DNA of 64,000 bases from Rhodocyclaceae bacterium (GTDB lineage: Bacteria; Pseudomonadota; Gammaproteobacteria; Burkholderiales; Rhodocyclaceae): positions 1 to 64,000 of the forward strand of contig JAUXOM010000122.1 of assembly GCA_030682175.1 (NCBI GenBank), given 5' to 3'. Every line of letters begins with the position of its first letter. Position 1 is the stretch's first letter. The notes under the pieces are model-generated. The model had not been told where the DNA came from and did not search any database. It saw only the letters and a program-made list of their open reading frames with translations. The translations under genes and the position numbers were made by a program. Positions 17,368-25,810 of this stretch are shown here, piece after piece.

Positions 17368-18441
17368 ATGCTTGCCAGCGATCGCCCGGCATCTGGCGCC
17401 GCCGGAATCGAGGTCAAGCAGCTCGACTCCGGTAATGACGCTGCCGTTGCGCGCTGGGAAGCCTTTGTCGCCGCGGCGCCGGCGGCAACTTTTTTCCACC
17501 GCGCCGGCTGGCAAAATCTGCTGCGCGACATTTATCGCCATCGCACCTGCTTTCTCTACGCCGAGCGTAACGGCAGCATCGTCGGCATACTGCCATTGGC
17601 CCAGATCAACAGCCTGCTCTTCGGCAACGCCCTGGTAGCCCTGCCCTTTGCCGTTTATGGCGGGGTGGTATCCGACGATCCCGCAGCGACCGCCGCCCTG
17701 GAAGCCGAGGCCGAGCGCCTGGCGCTTGAATTCGGTGTTGCCCATCTTGAGTACCGCAACATCGACGTGCACCACGGCGACTGGCCGTCACAGGACCTCT
17801 ACGTCACCTTCCGCAAGGAAATACTGCCGGACGAGGAGTCCAACCTGCAGGCCATTCCGCGCAAGCAGCGGGCCATGGTGAGAAAAGGCATCAAGAATGG
17901 TTTGCGTGGCGAGATCGACGCCAATGCCGACCGCTTCTTCGCGCTGTATGCCGACAATGTCCACCGCCATGGCACGCCAGCCATGCCCAAACGCTATTTC
18001 GCCGCGCTGTTGCGCGAGTTTGGCAAGGACTGCGAGGTTCTTACCGTGGTCGACGCAGCCGGCACACCGGTCAGCAGTGTCCTCAGCTTCTATTTTCGCG
18101 ACGCGGTGCTGCCTTACTACGCCGGCGATGCCGAGCACGCCCGCGCACTCGCCGCCAATGACTTCAAGTATTGGGACCTGATGCGCCGCGCCGGCCAGCG
18201 CGGTCTGAAGGTCTTCGACTACGGCCGCAGCAAGGTGGGCTCCGGCTCGTATTCATTCAAGAAGAACTGGGGCTTCGAGCCGCAAGCCCTGCACTACGAA
18301 TACCGCCTCTACAAGAGGGCGGGCATCCCGCAGAACAATCCCAACAACCCAAAATACAAACTGATGATCGCGGCCTGGCGGCGCATGCCCCTCGCGCTGG
18401 CAAACTTTCTCGGCCCCTTCATCGTGCGGAATCTGGGCTGA
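17368..18441 (+). CDS. FemAB-family XrtA-associated protein (TIGR03019 type)
   Basis: 357 residues with the GNAT fold arrangement of FemAB/CelD proteins: an N-terminal domain containing AAAPAATFFHRAGWQNLLRD, a central basic stretch (PRKQRAMVRKGIKNGLRGE) and a C-terminal domain with FYFRDAVLPYYAGDAEHARA, DYGRSKVGSGSYSFKKNWGF. The family (recalled as FemAB family XrtA/PEP-CTERM system-associated) probably transfers an aminoacyl or acyl group to the polysaccharide or its lipid-linked precursor; the substrate is unknown. It starts two bases after the deacetylase stop and ends five bases before the next gene. Confidence 0.9.
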   Translation: MLASDRPASGAAGIEVKQLDSGNDAAVARWEAFVAAAPAATFFHRAGWQNLLRDIYRHRTCFLYAERNGSIVGILPLAQINSLLFGNALVALPFAVYGGVVSDDPAATAALEAEAERLALEFGVAHLEYRNIDVHHGDWPSQDLYVTFRKEILPDEESNLQAIPRKQRAMVRKGIKNGLRGEIDANADRFFALYADNVHRHGTPAMPKRYFAALLREFGKDCEVLTVVDAAGTPVSSVLSFYFRDAVLPYYAGDAEHARALAANDFKYWDLMRRAGQRGLKVFDYGRSKVGSGSYSFKKNWGFEPQALHYEYRLYKRAGIPQNNPNNPKYKLMIAAWRRMPLALANFLGPFIVRNLG

Positions 18442-18446
18442 TCCGC

Positions 18447-19655
18447 ATGGCCGATCTTCTCTATCTGGTGCACCGCCTGCCCTACCCGCCCAACAAGGGT
18501 GACAAGGTGCGCTCGTTCAACCTGCTCAGGCATCTGGCAAAAAAGCACCGCGTCCACCTCGGCACCTTCATCGACGATCCGGAAGATGAAGCTTACCTTG
18601 AGAAAGCACGCAGCTATTGCGTCGACATGCATGTTGCCCGTCTCACACCACGGATTGCCAAGCTGCGCAGCCTGCGTGGACTGTTGAGCGGCGAGGCGCT
18701 GTCGCTCCCCTACTACCGCAACGCCGGCCTGCGCGACTGGGTGGCGCGCACCTGCGCCAGCAGTCGCATCGAGCATGCCGTCGTCTTTTCATCGGTGATG
18801 GCCGACTATGTTCCCGACATGCTGCGGCTGCCGACACTGGTGGACTTCGTTGATGTCGATTCGGCCAAGTGGACCCAGTACGCCACCATGCACCGCTGGC
18901 CGCTGTCCTGGCTTTACCGCCGGGAAGGCGAGCGCCTGCTGGCATGGGAGCGCAGCGTGGCGGAGAAGGCGGTCCGGTCGTTCTTCGTCACTGCGGCCGA
19001 GGCCGACATGTTCCGGCGTGCCGCCCCCGCAAGCGCCGACCGTGTCGAAGCCATCGGCAATGGCGTCGACGCCGAATTCTTCTCGCCGGAACACCCTCTG
19101 GCGTCGCCTTTCAGCGCGGATGAAATACCCATCGTGTTCACCGGGGCCATGGACTACTGGCCCAACATCGATGCCGCCATCTGGTTCGCCGGCGCGGTAT
19201 TGCCCCGCCTGCGCCAGCGCATCCCCGCGGCTCGCTTCTACATTGTCGGCCGCAGCCCTGATGCGGCGGTGCAAGCCCTGGCGAACGATGACGCGATTGT
19301 CGTTACCGGTACGGTAGACGACGTGCGGCCGTATCTGCAACATGCCGCAGTGGTCGTCGCGCCGCTGCGGATTGCACGTGGCATTCAGAACAAGGTGCTC
19401 GAAGCCATGGCCATGGCGCGACCGGTGATCGCCTCGACCGCCTGCGCCGGCGCCATCGACGCCGCATGCGGCAGCGAACTGCTCGCCGCCGGGACGCCCG
19501 ATGATTACATCGCCCACATCGACAAGCTGCTTGCCGATCCCGCCCTAGCCGACGCCATTGGCCAGGCCGCGCGCCAGCGCGTGCTTGTCAGTTATAGTTG
19601 GGACGCCCACCTTTCCCGCATCGATCGCTACCTGGCACCCCCGGAGGCCCCATGA
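18447..19655 (+). CDS. XrtA-associated glycosyltransferase (TIGR03087 type)
   Basis: 402 residues from the ATG at 18447, beginning MADLLYLVHRLPYPPNKGDK, the typical opening of this GT-B family-4-like group (TIGR03087 as recalled). The open frame extends upstream to 18171 but that part overlaps the FemAB gene. The C-terminal nucleotide-binding domain includes VFTGAMDYWPNIDAAIWFA and the donor-binding region VVVAPLRIARGIQNKVLEAM. It adds a sugar to the lipid-linked repeat unit; donor and acceptor are not deducible. The stop overlaps the exosortase start by four bases (ATGA). Confidence 0.92.
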   Translation: MADLLYLVHRLPYPPNKGDKVRSFNLLRHLAKKHRVHLGTFIDDPEDEAYLEKARSYCVDMHVARLTPRIAKLRSLRGLLSGEALSLPYYRNAGLRDWVARTCASSRIEHAVVFSSVMADYVPDMLRLPTLVDFVDVDSAKWTQYATMHRWPLSWLYRREGERLLAWERSVAEKAVRSFFVTAAEADMFRRAAPASADRVEAIGNGVDAEFFSPEHPLASPFSADEIPIVFTGAMDYWPNIDAAIWFAGAVLPRLRQRIPAARFYIVGRSPDAAVQALANDDAIVVTGTVDDVRPYLQHAAVVVAPLRIARGIQNKVLEAMAMARPVIASTACAGAIDAACGSELLAAGTPDDYIAHIDKLLADPALADAIGQAARQRVLVSYSWDAHLSRIDRYLAPPEAP

Positions 19656-21313
19656 ACGCCGTACCACCAGTGCCGACTTTTGCTTCCGGCCGCGCGCCAG
19701 TCCCACAGGGATCTCCTTCGGTCACGCCGGCCTTTGCCTGGAAGCAGGCGCTTGCCGCGATTGTGCTGGTCGAGCTTGCGCTCATCGCCCTGTATTTCGA
19801 AACGGGACGGGCCATGGTCGACATCTGGACCCACTCCGAAACCTTCAACCACGCCTTTCTGGTACCACCCATCACGCTCTGGCTGATCTGGGAAAAGCGT
19901 CAAGCGCTTGCCCGCGCCGCGCCGCGTCCGACGCTCTGGCTGGCGCTGCCGTTTGTCGGGCTGGCCTTTGCCTGGCTGCTCGGCGATCTCGCCGCCATCA
20001 ATGTGGTCACCCAGTTTGCCTTTGTCGCGATGCTGGTGCTGGCCGTGCCGATGATGATCGGCCTGCCGGCGGCAAAACGCATCGCCTTTCCATTGGGCTT
20101 CCTGTTTTTCGCCGTGCCCTTCGGCGAATTCGCCATGCCGAAATTGATGGACTGGACCGCCACCTTCACCGTCCTCGGTCTGCGCGCTTCGGGCATCCCC
20201 GTTTTTCAGGAGGGGCTGCACTTCGTGATTCCCTCCGGGCGCTGGTCGGTGGTCGAGGCCTGCAGCGGCGTACGCTACCTGATTGCTTCCGTCGTCGTCG
20301 GCACGCTCTACGCCTACATCAACTATCAGTCGCTGCGGCGCCGCCTGATCTTCGTCGGCGTCGCCATCCTGGTGCCGCTGATCGCCAACTGGGTGCGCGC
20401 CTACCTCATCGTCATGCTCGGCCATTTCTCCGGAAACCAAATCGCCGTCGGCGTCGATCACCTGATTTATGGCTGGGTGTTCTTTGGCGTGGTCATCATG
20501 ATCATGTTTGCCATCGGCATGCGCTGGCGCGAACCGGAGGCCGCACTGCCGCCGCCGGCGCCCGACGTGGAGTATCCGGCGGCCGGCAAACTGACGGCCG
20601 CCTTGCTGCTGGCCGCCCTGCTGGCGCTGGGCATTGCGCTCACGCCGCGCGCCGCACTGATCGCCATGGCTGCCGGACCGGCACTGCCCCCGCCCGTGCT
20701 GACGGCGCAAGCGCTTGCCACCGGCGGCTGGCAGGGTGTCGAGACGCCACTGACCGGCTGGCAACCCGCCTTCGCCAACCCGTCGGCCACGCTGAACGCC
20801 ACGCTGACCAAGGATGGCCGGCACGTCGGCGTATTCATCGCTTACTATCAACAACAGAACTATGAACGCAAGCTCATCAGTTCGGAGAATATGCTGGTGA
20901 CGAGCAGTGACAAGGAATGGGCGCTGGTCGGGCGCGATGTACGGCAAATCGCGCTGGCCGGACAAAGCGTGACTGTCCGCGGCGGTAGCCTGCGCAGCCA
21001 GCTCGCCAGCATCGGCGCCGAACCCTTGCGCCTCAAGGTGTGGCACTGGTACTGGATTGACGGACAAATCATCGCCAGCGATCATCTCGGCAAGCTCCGG
21101 CTCGCACTGGCGCGCCTGTCCGGTCGTGGCGACGCCTCCGCCGCTATTTTCGTTTATGCGCCGGAGCCGGACGGCGAGTCCGCCCTGGCCGATTACCTCG
21201 CACACGCGGGCGGCGGCATTGCTGCCGTACTGCATGGCGCCGTACCGCCAGCGCCGACTTTAGGCGCGGGCGGTGCACCAAACAATTCGCCAGCGCCGAC
21301 TTTTACAAAATGA
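19652..21313 (+). CDS. xrtA: Exosortase A fused to EpsI domain
   Basis: 553 residues from the ATG at 19652, which has GGAGG just upstream and overlaps the previous stop. Residues ~30-300 form about eight transmembrane helices with the exosortase catalytic triad: Cys204 (VEACSGVRYL), Arg249 (NWVRAYL) and His270 (DHLIYGW). Residues ~340-530 form the EpsI domain (GGWQGVETPLTGWQPAF, FIAYYQQQNYERKLISSENM). Exosortase A is the integral-membrane protease/transpeptidase that cuts PEP-CTERM tails of exported proteins. The extreme N terminus (NAVPPVPTFASG) and the extreme C terminus (GAVPPAPTLGAGG, then NSPAPTFTK) are encoded by three copies of the dispersed element and look like additions to the normal protein. 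Confidence 0.96.
   Translation: MNAVPPVPTFASGRAPVPQGSPSVTPAFAWKQALAAIVLVELALIALYFETGRAMVDIWTHSETFNHAFLVPPITLWLIWEKRQALARAAPRPTLWLALPFVGLAFAWLLGDLAAINVVTQFAFVAMLVLAVPMMIGLPAAKRIAFPLGFLFFAVPFGEFAMPKLMDWTATFTVLGLRASGIPVFQEGLHFVIPSGRWSVVEACSGVRYLIASVVVGTLYAYINYQSLRRRLIFVGVAILVPLIANWVRAYLIVMLGHFSGNQIAVGVDHLIYGWVFFGVVIMIMFAIGMRWREPEAALPPPAPDVEYPAAGKLTAALLLAALLALGIALTPRAALIAMAAGPALPPPVLTAQALATGGWQGVETPLTGWQPAFANPSATLNATLTKDGRHVGVFIAYYQQQNYERKLISSENMLVTSSDKEWALVGRDVRQIALAGQSVTVRGGSLRSQLASIGAEPLRLKVWHWYWIDGQIIASDHLGKLRLALARLSGRGDASAAIFVYAPEPDGESALADYLAHAGGGIAAVLHGAVPPAPTLGAGGAPNNSPAPTFTK
19658..19680 (-). repeat. Dispersed 23-bp element, copy 2
   Basis: Three mismatches from consensus. The GCCGT end reads on the plus strand. 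It encodes AVPPVPTF at residues 3-10 of exosortase A. Confidence 0.75.
21239..21261 (-). repeat. Dispersed 23-bp element, copy 3
   Basis: One mismatch from consensus. It encodes AVPPAPTL in the C-terminal tail of exosortase A. Copy 4 follows in the same orientation with its frame offset by 42 bases. Confidence 0.85.
21288..21303 (-). repeat. Dispersed 23-bp element, copy 4 (partial, 16 bases)
   Basis: Perfect match to 16 bases (CGCCAGCGCCGACTTT) of the element; the GCCGT end is missing. It encodes SPAPTF in the last residues of exosortase A. Confidence 0.65.
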
Positions 21314-21325
21314 AAAGGGAAAATC

Positions 21326-22633
21326 ATGGCTAGAAAATCTTCCATCAATAAAACCTGCGTCGCCATAGTCGGTCTCGGCTATGTCGGCTTGCCGCTGGCT
21401 GTCGAATTCGGCAAGAAATTCAAAACCATCGGTTTCGACCTGTCCGCGGCCAAGGTGGCCAGCTACAAAAAGTTTTTCGACCCCACCGGCGAGGTCAGCA
21501 CCGAAGACCTGAAAGCCGCGACGCAGCTTGCGGTGAGCACCGACCCCGCCACCATTGCCGCAGCAGATCTCATCATCATCGCCGTGCCGACGCCGGTCGA
21601 TGTCGGACACATTCCCGATTTCGCGCCGCTGATCGGCTCCTCCACAACGGTGGGCAAGCACATGAAGAAAGGCGCGGTCGTCGTGTATGAATCGACGGTC
21701 TACCCCGGTGCCACGGAAGATGTCTGCATTCCGCTGCTGGAACAGCATTCCGGCATGAAGTGGAAGCGGGATTTCCATGTCGGCTACTCGCCCGAGCGCG
21801 TCAATCCCGGCGACAAGGAACGCACCATCACCAAGATCGTCAAGGTCGTTTCCGGTGACGACGAACCGACGGCGAAATTCGTTGCCGCTATGTACGGCGC
21901 GGTCATCACCGCCGGCGTGCATCAGGCCAGCAGCATCAAGGTGGCCGAAGCGGCCAAGGTCATCGAGAACACCCAGCGCGATCTCAACATCGCACTGATG
22001 AACGAACTTTCGTTGATTTTCGAACGGATCGGCATCGATACGCTTGAAGTGCTGCAGGCTGCCGGTACCAAGTGGAACTTCCTGCCCTTCCGGCCGGGAC
22101 TGGTGGGCGGGCACTGCATCGGCGTCGACCCGTATTACCTGACGCACAAGGCCGAGATGCTCGGCTACCACCCGCAGGTCATCCTCGCGGGCCGGCGCAT
22201 CAACGACGGCATGGCCGCCTATGTCGCGCAACAGACCGTCAAGAACATGATCAACAACGGCTGTTCGGTGAAGGGCGCCAAGGTCATCGTGCTCGGCCTC
22301 ACATTCAAGGAAAACTGCCCCGACCTGCGCAACTCCAAAGTTGCCGATCTGGTCAAGGAACTGCAGTCGTTCGGCTGCGCGGTCGCCGTGCACGACCCGC
22401 TTGGCGAACCTGCAGAGGCAATGCACGAATACGGCATCGGCCTGGTGAAGTGGAATGCCCTGCCGGACCAGGCCGACGCCATCGTCGCCGCCGTCTCGCA
22501 CAAGGAATACCTCGCCATGTCCTTCAAGAAGTTGACGGCCAAGCTCAAAGCCAAGGGCGTGTTTGTCGATGTCAAGTCCGCCTACGATCCAAAGGTCGTT
22601 GCCAAAGCGGGCTTCCGGTTGTGGAGACTTTAA
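21326..22633 (+). CDS. tviB: UDP-N-acetylhexosamine 6-dehydrogenase (TviB/WbpO-like)
   Basis: 435 residues of the UDP-glucose/UDP-mannose dehydrogenase superfamily. The NAD-binding motif is [18 protein letters not shown] (residues 12-29); the catalytic Cys lies in [20 protein letters not shown], preceded by the conserved [20 protein letters not shown] helix. The C-terminal UDP-binding domain has [16 protein letters not shown]. The closest recollected group is TviB/VipA, which oxidises UDP-GlcNAc or UDP-GalNAc to the corresponding uronic acid. The TviC-like epimerase follows after 7 bases, giving a Vi-type UDP-GalNAcA supply route. The Shine-Dalgarno is AAAGGGAAA, ahead of the ATG at 21326. 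Confidence 0.93.
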   Translation: MARKSSINKTCVAIVGLGYVGLPLAVEFGKKFKTIGFDLSAAKVASYKKFFDPTGEVSTEDLKAATQLAVSTDPATIAAADLIIIAVPTPVDVGHIPDFAPLIGSSTTVGKHMKKGAVVVYESTVYPGATEDVCIPLLEQHSGMKWKRDFHVGYSPERVNPGDKERTITKIVKVVSGDDEPTAKFVAAMYGAVITAGVHQASSIKVAEAAKVIENTQRDLNIALMNELSLIFERIGIDTLEVLQAAGTKWNFLPFRPGLVGGHCIGVDPYYLTHKAEMLGYHPQVILAGRRINDGMAAYVAQQTVKNMINNGCSVKGAKVIVLGLTFKENCPDLRNSKVADLVKELQSFGCAVAVHDPLGEPAEAMHEYGIGLVKWNALPDQADAIVAAVSHKEYLAMSFKKLTAKLKAKGVFVDVKSAYDPKVVAKAGFRLWRL

Positions 22634-22640
22634 GCCACTC

Positions 22641-23759
22641 ATGTCCACGCCCGCCACCTACGCAGAACTGCAGCAGAGCCTTCGGGCCCAGCCGAAAACC
22701 TGGCTGATCACCGGCGTTGCCGGCTTCATCGGCAGCAACCTGCTGGAAACCCTGCTGGCACTCGGCCAGCGCGTCGTCGGCCTCGACAACTTTGCCACCG
22801 GCCATCGGCATAATCTGGATGCGGCCGTGGCGGATGCCAGCGCGTCCTCCGGCCAGCCGCGCGGCAATCTGGAAGCCTTGTTTCACTTTATCGAAGGCGA
22901 CATCAGGATTCTGGAAAACTGTCGGCAGGCCATGACCTGGCAAAATGGCGCTGGCAGTTTTCCGGTCGCGGTCGATTATGTGCTTCATCAGGCGGCGCTT
23001 GGCAGCGTGCCGCGCTCCATCGAAGACCCGATCACCACCAACCAGGCGAACATCGACGGCTTCCTCAACATGCTGGTCGCCGCGCGCGACGCCAAGGTCA
23101 GCCGCTTCGTCTATGCCGCGAGCAGTTCCACCTACGGCGACCATCCCGATCTGCCGAAGATCGAGGACAAAATCGGCAAGCCGCTTTCGCCCTACGCCGT
23201 GACCAAGCTGGTGAATGAGCTGTATGCCGATGTGTTCGCGCGCACCTATGGCTTCAAAACCATCGGCCTGCGCTACTTCAACATCTTCGGCAAGCGCCAG
23301 GATCCCGAAGGTGCCTACGCCGCGGTTATTCCCAAATGGATCGCCGCAATGATCAATAACCAGCCCGTCTATATCAACGGCGACGGCGCAACCAGCCGGG
23401 ACTTCTGCTACATCGCCAACACGCTCCAGGTGAATCTGCTGGCTGCCACGACCGACAACCCGCAGGCCACCAACCAGGTCTATAACGTGGCCGTCGGCGA
23501 GCGGACAAGCCTGAACGAACTCTGCGGGTTCCTGCAGAAACATCTCGGCGAGCGCTATCCCCACCTGCATGACTACAAACCAGGCTACCGGGATTTTCGT
23601 GCCGGTGATGTTCGTCATTCGCTGGCCGATATCGGCATGGCAGCGCGGCTGCTCGGCTATGCGCCCAGCCACAAGATCGACGCCGGGCTGCGGGAATCGA
23701 TGGCCTGGTATATAGACCATCTGGCCCACCCCTCCCAACCTCCCCTCACGGGAAGGTGA
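22641..23759 (+). CDS. tviC: UDP-N-acetylhexosamine(uronate) 4-epimerase (TviC/WbpP-like)
   Basis: 372 residues from the ATG at 22641 (the frame is open upstream to 22563 but overlaps the dehydrogenase). It is an extended SDR: the Rossmann motif [19 protein letters not shown], catalytic Ser in [14 protein letters not shown], and Tyr/Lys in [36 protein letters not shown] and [16 protein letters not shown] are typical of the WbpP/TviC group that interconverts UDP-GlcNAc/UDP-GalNAc or their uronic acids. Pairing with the TviB-like enzyme supports a 2-acetamido-2-deoxy-uronic-acid precursor. It is the penultimate gene of the rightward block before the first toxin-antitoxin pair. Confidence 0.92.
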   Translation: MSTPATYAELQQSLRAQPKTWLITGVAGFIGSNLLETLLALGQRVVGLDNFATGHRHNLDAAVADASASSGQPRGNLEALFHFIEGDIRILENCRQAMTWQNGAGSFPVAVDYVLHQAALGSVPRSIEDPITTNQANIDGFLNMLVAARDAKVSRFVYAASSSTYGDHPDLPKIEDKIGKPLSPYAVTKLVNELYADVFARTYGFKTIGLRYFNIFGKRQDPEGAYAAVIPKWIAAMINNQPVYINGDGATSRDFCYIANTLQVNLLAATTDNPQATNQVYNVAVGERTSLNELCGFLQKHLGERYPHLHDYKPGYRDFRAGDVRHSLADIGMAARLLGYAPSHKIDAGLRESMAWYIDHLAHPSQPPLTGR

Positions 23760-23836
23760 CTGTGGCTCGCTACGCTCGATTATTACGGGGTGCATCACTT
23801 GGACTATTGTGCGGTCTGCGGCTGGCGCCGCGTGCC

Positions 23837-23867
23837 GCCTTGACTTGGGGCGGCCCGGCGTCAAGGC
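23837..23867. other. 8-bp perfect inverted repeat between epimerase and glycosyltransferase
   Basis: GCCTTGAC at 23837-23844 and GTCAAGGC at 23860-23867 enclose a GC-rich 15-base loop, nine bases ahead of the next start. There is no T-run; it may act on translation initiation or mRNA stability. Confidence 0.35.
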
Positions 23868-23876
23868 TGTATTGGC

Positions 23877-25070
23877 ATGCTTCAACCTGACGACGCGCGC
23901 CCGCTGATTGTCCACGTCGTCTTTCGTTTCGACGTCGGCGGGCTGGAGAACGGGGTCGTCAACCTCATCAACCACCTGCCCGCGGATGCCTACCGGCATG
24001 TGATCATCGCGCTCACCGAGGTCACAGATTTCCGCAGGCGCATCGTCCGCGACGACGTCCAGTTCATCAGCCTGCACAAACCCCCGGGTCATCTGTTTGC
24101 GCTTTATCCGCGCCTGTTCCGGCTGTTCCGCGAACTGCGACCGGCCATCGTGCATACCCGCAACCTGGCGGCGCTGGAAGTCACCGTGCCGGCCTGGGCC
24201 GCCGGCGTGCCGGTGCGGATTCAGAGCGAACACGGCCGCGATGCCGACGACCTCGACGGCTCCAATCTCAAGCACAAGTGGGTCCGGCGGTTCTACAACC
24301 GGTTCGTGAGCCACTACATTGCCCTGTCGCGCGACCTGGAAAGCTGGCTGGTCGAGCGGATCGGCATCCCGGCGCGCAAGGTGACGCAGATCTACAACGG
24401 CGTCGATGCCGGGCGCTTCCATCCCGCCGCGGCTGCCGTACCCGCTTCGGGGCACTTTGTCCCACCAGCGCCGATTTCTGGTTGTCCATTCAATCGTCCG
24501 GAACACTGGCTGGTCGGCACCGTCGGGCGCATGCAGACGGTCAAGAATCAGACCCTGCTGGCGCGTGCCTTCATCCGCGCCCTTGAACTCGAACCGCCAC
24601 TCAAGGCAAGACTGCGCCTGGTCATGGTCGGTGAGGGACCACTCCGCGCCGAAGCCCAGCAACTGCTCGAACAGGCCGGCGTGGCCGAACTGGCCTGGCT
24701 GCCCGGCGAGCGGCACGACGTTCCAGAGATTCTGCGCGGCCTCGACTGTTTTGTCCTCCCTTCGCTGGGTGAGGGCATTTCGAACACCATACTCGAAGCC
24801 ATGGCCTCCGGCCTGCCGGTGATCGCCACGCAGGTTGGCGGCAATCCGGAACTCGTGATCGAAGGGCAAACCGGCACACTGGTGCCGACCAGCGATCCGG
24901 AAGCGCTGGCGAGGGCGCTCATCGACTATGCAAGCAACCCGGACCACGCTCGCGCAACAGGCCGGGCAGGCCGGGCGGCAGTCGAACGCCGCTTCAGCAT
25001 GGAAGCGATGGTTGCGGCTTACCAAGGACTTTATGATCGGTCGTGTCGAGTTGACAGCATTCGTAACTAG
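23877..25070 (+). CDS. XrtA-associated glycosyltransferase (TIGR03088 type)
   Basis: 397 residues, GT-B fold family 4. It opens with VHVVFRFDVGGLENGVVNLI, the acceptor-side motif of the XrtA sugar transferase group recalled as TIGR03088. The donor half includes WLVGTVGRMQTVKNQTLLA and the EX7E-type region PSLGEGISNTILEAMASGLP. Between the halves (about residue 192) the peptide HFVPPAPIS is encoded by a copy of the dispersed element, in a region that is normally a linker. A possible promoter of the following toxin-antitoxin pair lies over its last codons. It follows the epimerase after a 117-base gap containing an inverted repeat. Confidence 0.9.
   Translation: MLQPDDARPLIVHVVFRFDVGGLENGVVNLINHLPADAYRHVIIALTEVTDFRRRIVRDDVQFISLHKPPGHLFALYPRLFRLFRELRPAIVHTRNLAALEVTVPAWAAGVPVRIQSEHGRDADDLDGSNLKHKWVRRFYNRFVSHYIALSRDLESWLVERIGIPARKVTQIYNGVDAGRFHPAAAAVPASGHFVPPAPISGCPFNRPEHWLVGTVGRMQTVKNQTLLARAFIRALELEPPLKARLRLVMVGEGPLRAEAQQLLEQAGVAELAWLPGERHDVPEILRGLDCFVLPSLGEGISNTILEAMASGLPVIATQVGGNPELVIEGQTGTLVPTSDPEALARALIDYASNPDHARATGRAGRAAVERRFSMEAMVAAYQGLYDRSCRVDSIRN
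24456..24477 (-). repeat. Dispersed 23-bp element, copy 5 (degenerate at one end)
   Basis: From 24459 it matches the consensus with two substitutions, but the GCC end is altered. It encodes VPPAPI in the inter-domain linker of the TIGR03088-type glycosyltransferase. Confidence 0.65.
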
Positions 25071-25079
25071 TCAGACAAT
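25051..25079 (+). promoter_or_regulatory. Candidate promoter of the Phd/VapC pair
   Basis: TTGACA (25051-25056), 17-base spacer, GACAAT (25074-25079, 4/6 match to TATAAT). It overlaps the final codons of the glycosyltransferase and lies about 34 bases from the antitoxin start. Confidence 0.45.
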
Positions 25080-25112
25080 CAGACCAGATAATATGGGCAA
25101 CAGGGGTTCGTG

Positions 25113-25376
25113 ATGCACAAATCGCAATGGCGCTTACAGGATGCAAAGGCACAGTTCAGCCAGGTCGTCGAGGCTGCGTTGCAGGGAGAGCCGCAACACG
25201 TTACGCGGCGCGGCAGGGATGCCGTCGTGGTGTTATCCGAGGCGAGTTATCGCGCCCTGCAGCAAAATCTGCGCTTTGCCGCCCCGGGCTTCATCGCCCA
25301 TCTCATGGCCGTGCCAAAATCCGGGGGTGCGAATTTCGACCGGGGCAATATCAAGTTGCGGGACGTGGAACTCTGA
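25113..25376 (+). CDS. Phd/YefM-type antitoxin
   Basis: 87 residues from ATG 25113 (a GTG immediately before, at 25110, is also possible; AGGGG lies seven bases ahead of the ATG). The N-terminal WRLQDAKAQFSQVVEAALQG and HVTRRGRDAVVVLSEASYRAL are the Phd/YefM DNA-binding fold. The C-terminal part (residues ~55-87) should be the toxin-neutralising arm. It is the first gene of a two-gene module with the PIN toxin, whose ATG overlaps the stop by one base. It probably represses its own promoter together with the toxin. Confidence 0.88.
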   Translation: MHKSQWRLQDAKAQFSQVVEAALQGEPQHVTRRGRDAVVVLSEASYRALQQNLRFAAPGFIAHLMAVPKSGGANFDRGNIKLRDVEL

Positions 25377-25783
25377 TGTTCCTGCTTGACACCGTGATCA
25401 TCTCGGAGCTCAGGAAAAGCAAGCCGGGCGCTGGCGTGCTGCGCTGGATTTCCGGACAACAGGACGATCAGCTGTTTCTCAGCGTCGTGACGCTCGGCGA
25501 GATCGAACGCGGCATCGAAAAACAGCGCCGTCCCGCCCCGGATTTTGCCGATGAATTGGCCATGTGGATCGAGAGCCTGACCAACCTTTATGCAGACAGG
25601 ATTCTGCCGGTCACGCCCGTCATCGCGCGTTGCTGGGGCCGGCTTTCCGCGCGCCTGGGCCACGATGGCGCCGACCTGTTGATTGCAGCGACCGCACTCA
25701 CGCATGGCCTGACGGTGGTTACCCGCAACACCAGACACTTCAAGCCCACAGGGGTCGCCGTGCTCGACCCATTCAACGAATAA
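25376..25783 (+). CDS. vapC: VapC-type PIN-domain toxin
   Basis: 135 residues from ATG 25376 (the open frame begins upstream but overlaps the antitoxin). PIN acidic residues are present: Asp5 in FLLDTVIISE with Glu11, then TLGEIERGIEK, and HDGADLLIAATALTHGL with the C-terminal Asp, followed by VVTRNTRHFKPTGV. PIN toxins are Mg-dependent RNases that cut tRNA or rRNA. It is coupled to the antitoxin by TGATG. The downstream gene is AsnB, 27 bases away, so the module sits within the polysaccharide operon in the same direction. Confidence 0.92.
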   Translation: MFLLDTVIISELRKSKPGAGVLRWISGQQDDQLFLSVVTLGEIERGIEKQRRPAPDFADELAMWIESLTNLYADRILPVTPVIARCWGRLSARLGHDGADLLIAATALTHGLTVVTRNTRHFKPTGVAVLDPFNE

Positions 25784-25810
25784 CCATCGTGACCAGTTCC
25801 TGAACCCATT

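Noticed and set aside
18171-18446. Longer start for the TIGR03087-type glycosyltransferase
   Set aside because: The extension overlaps FemAB coding sequence by 271 bases; the family opening is at 18447.
22572-25025. 817-codon open frame on the minus strand
   Set aside because: Antisense to the epimerase and glycosyltransferase; low-complexity composition without domains.
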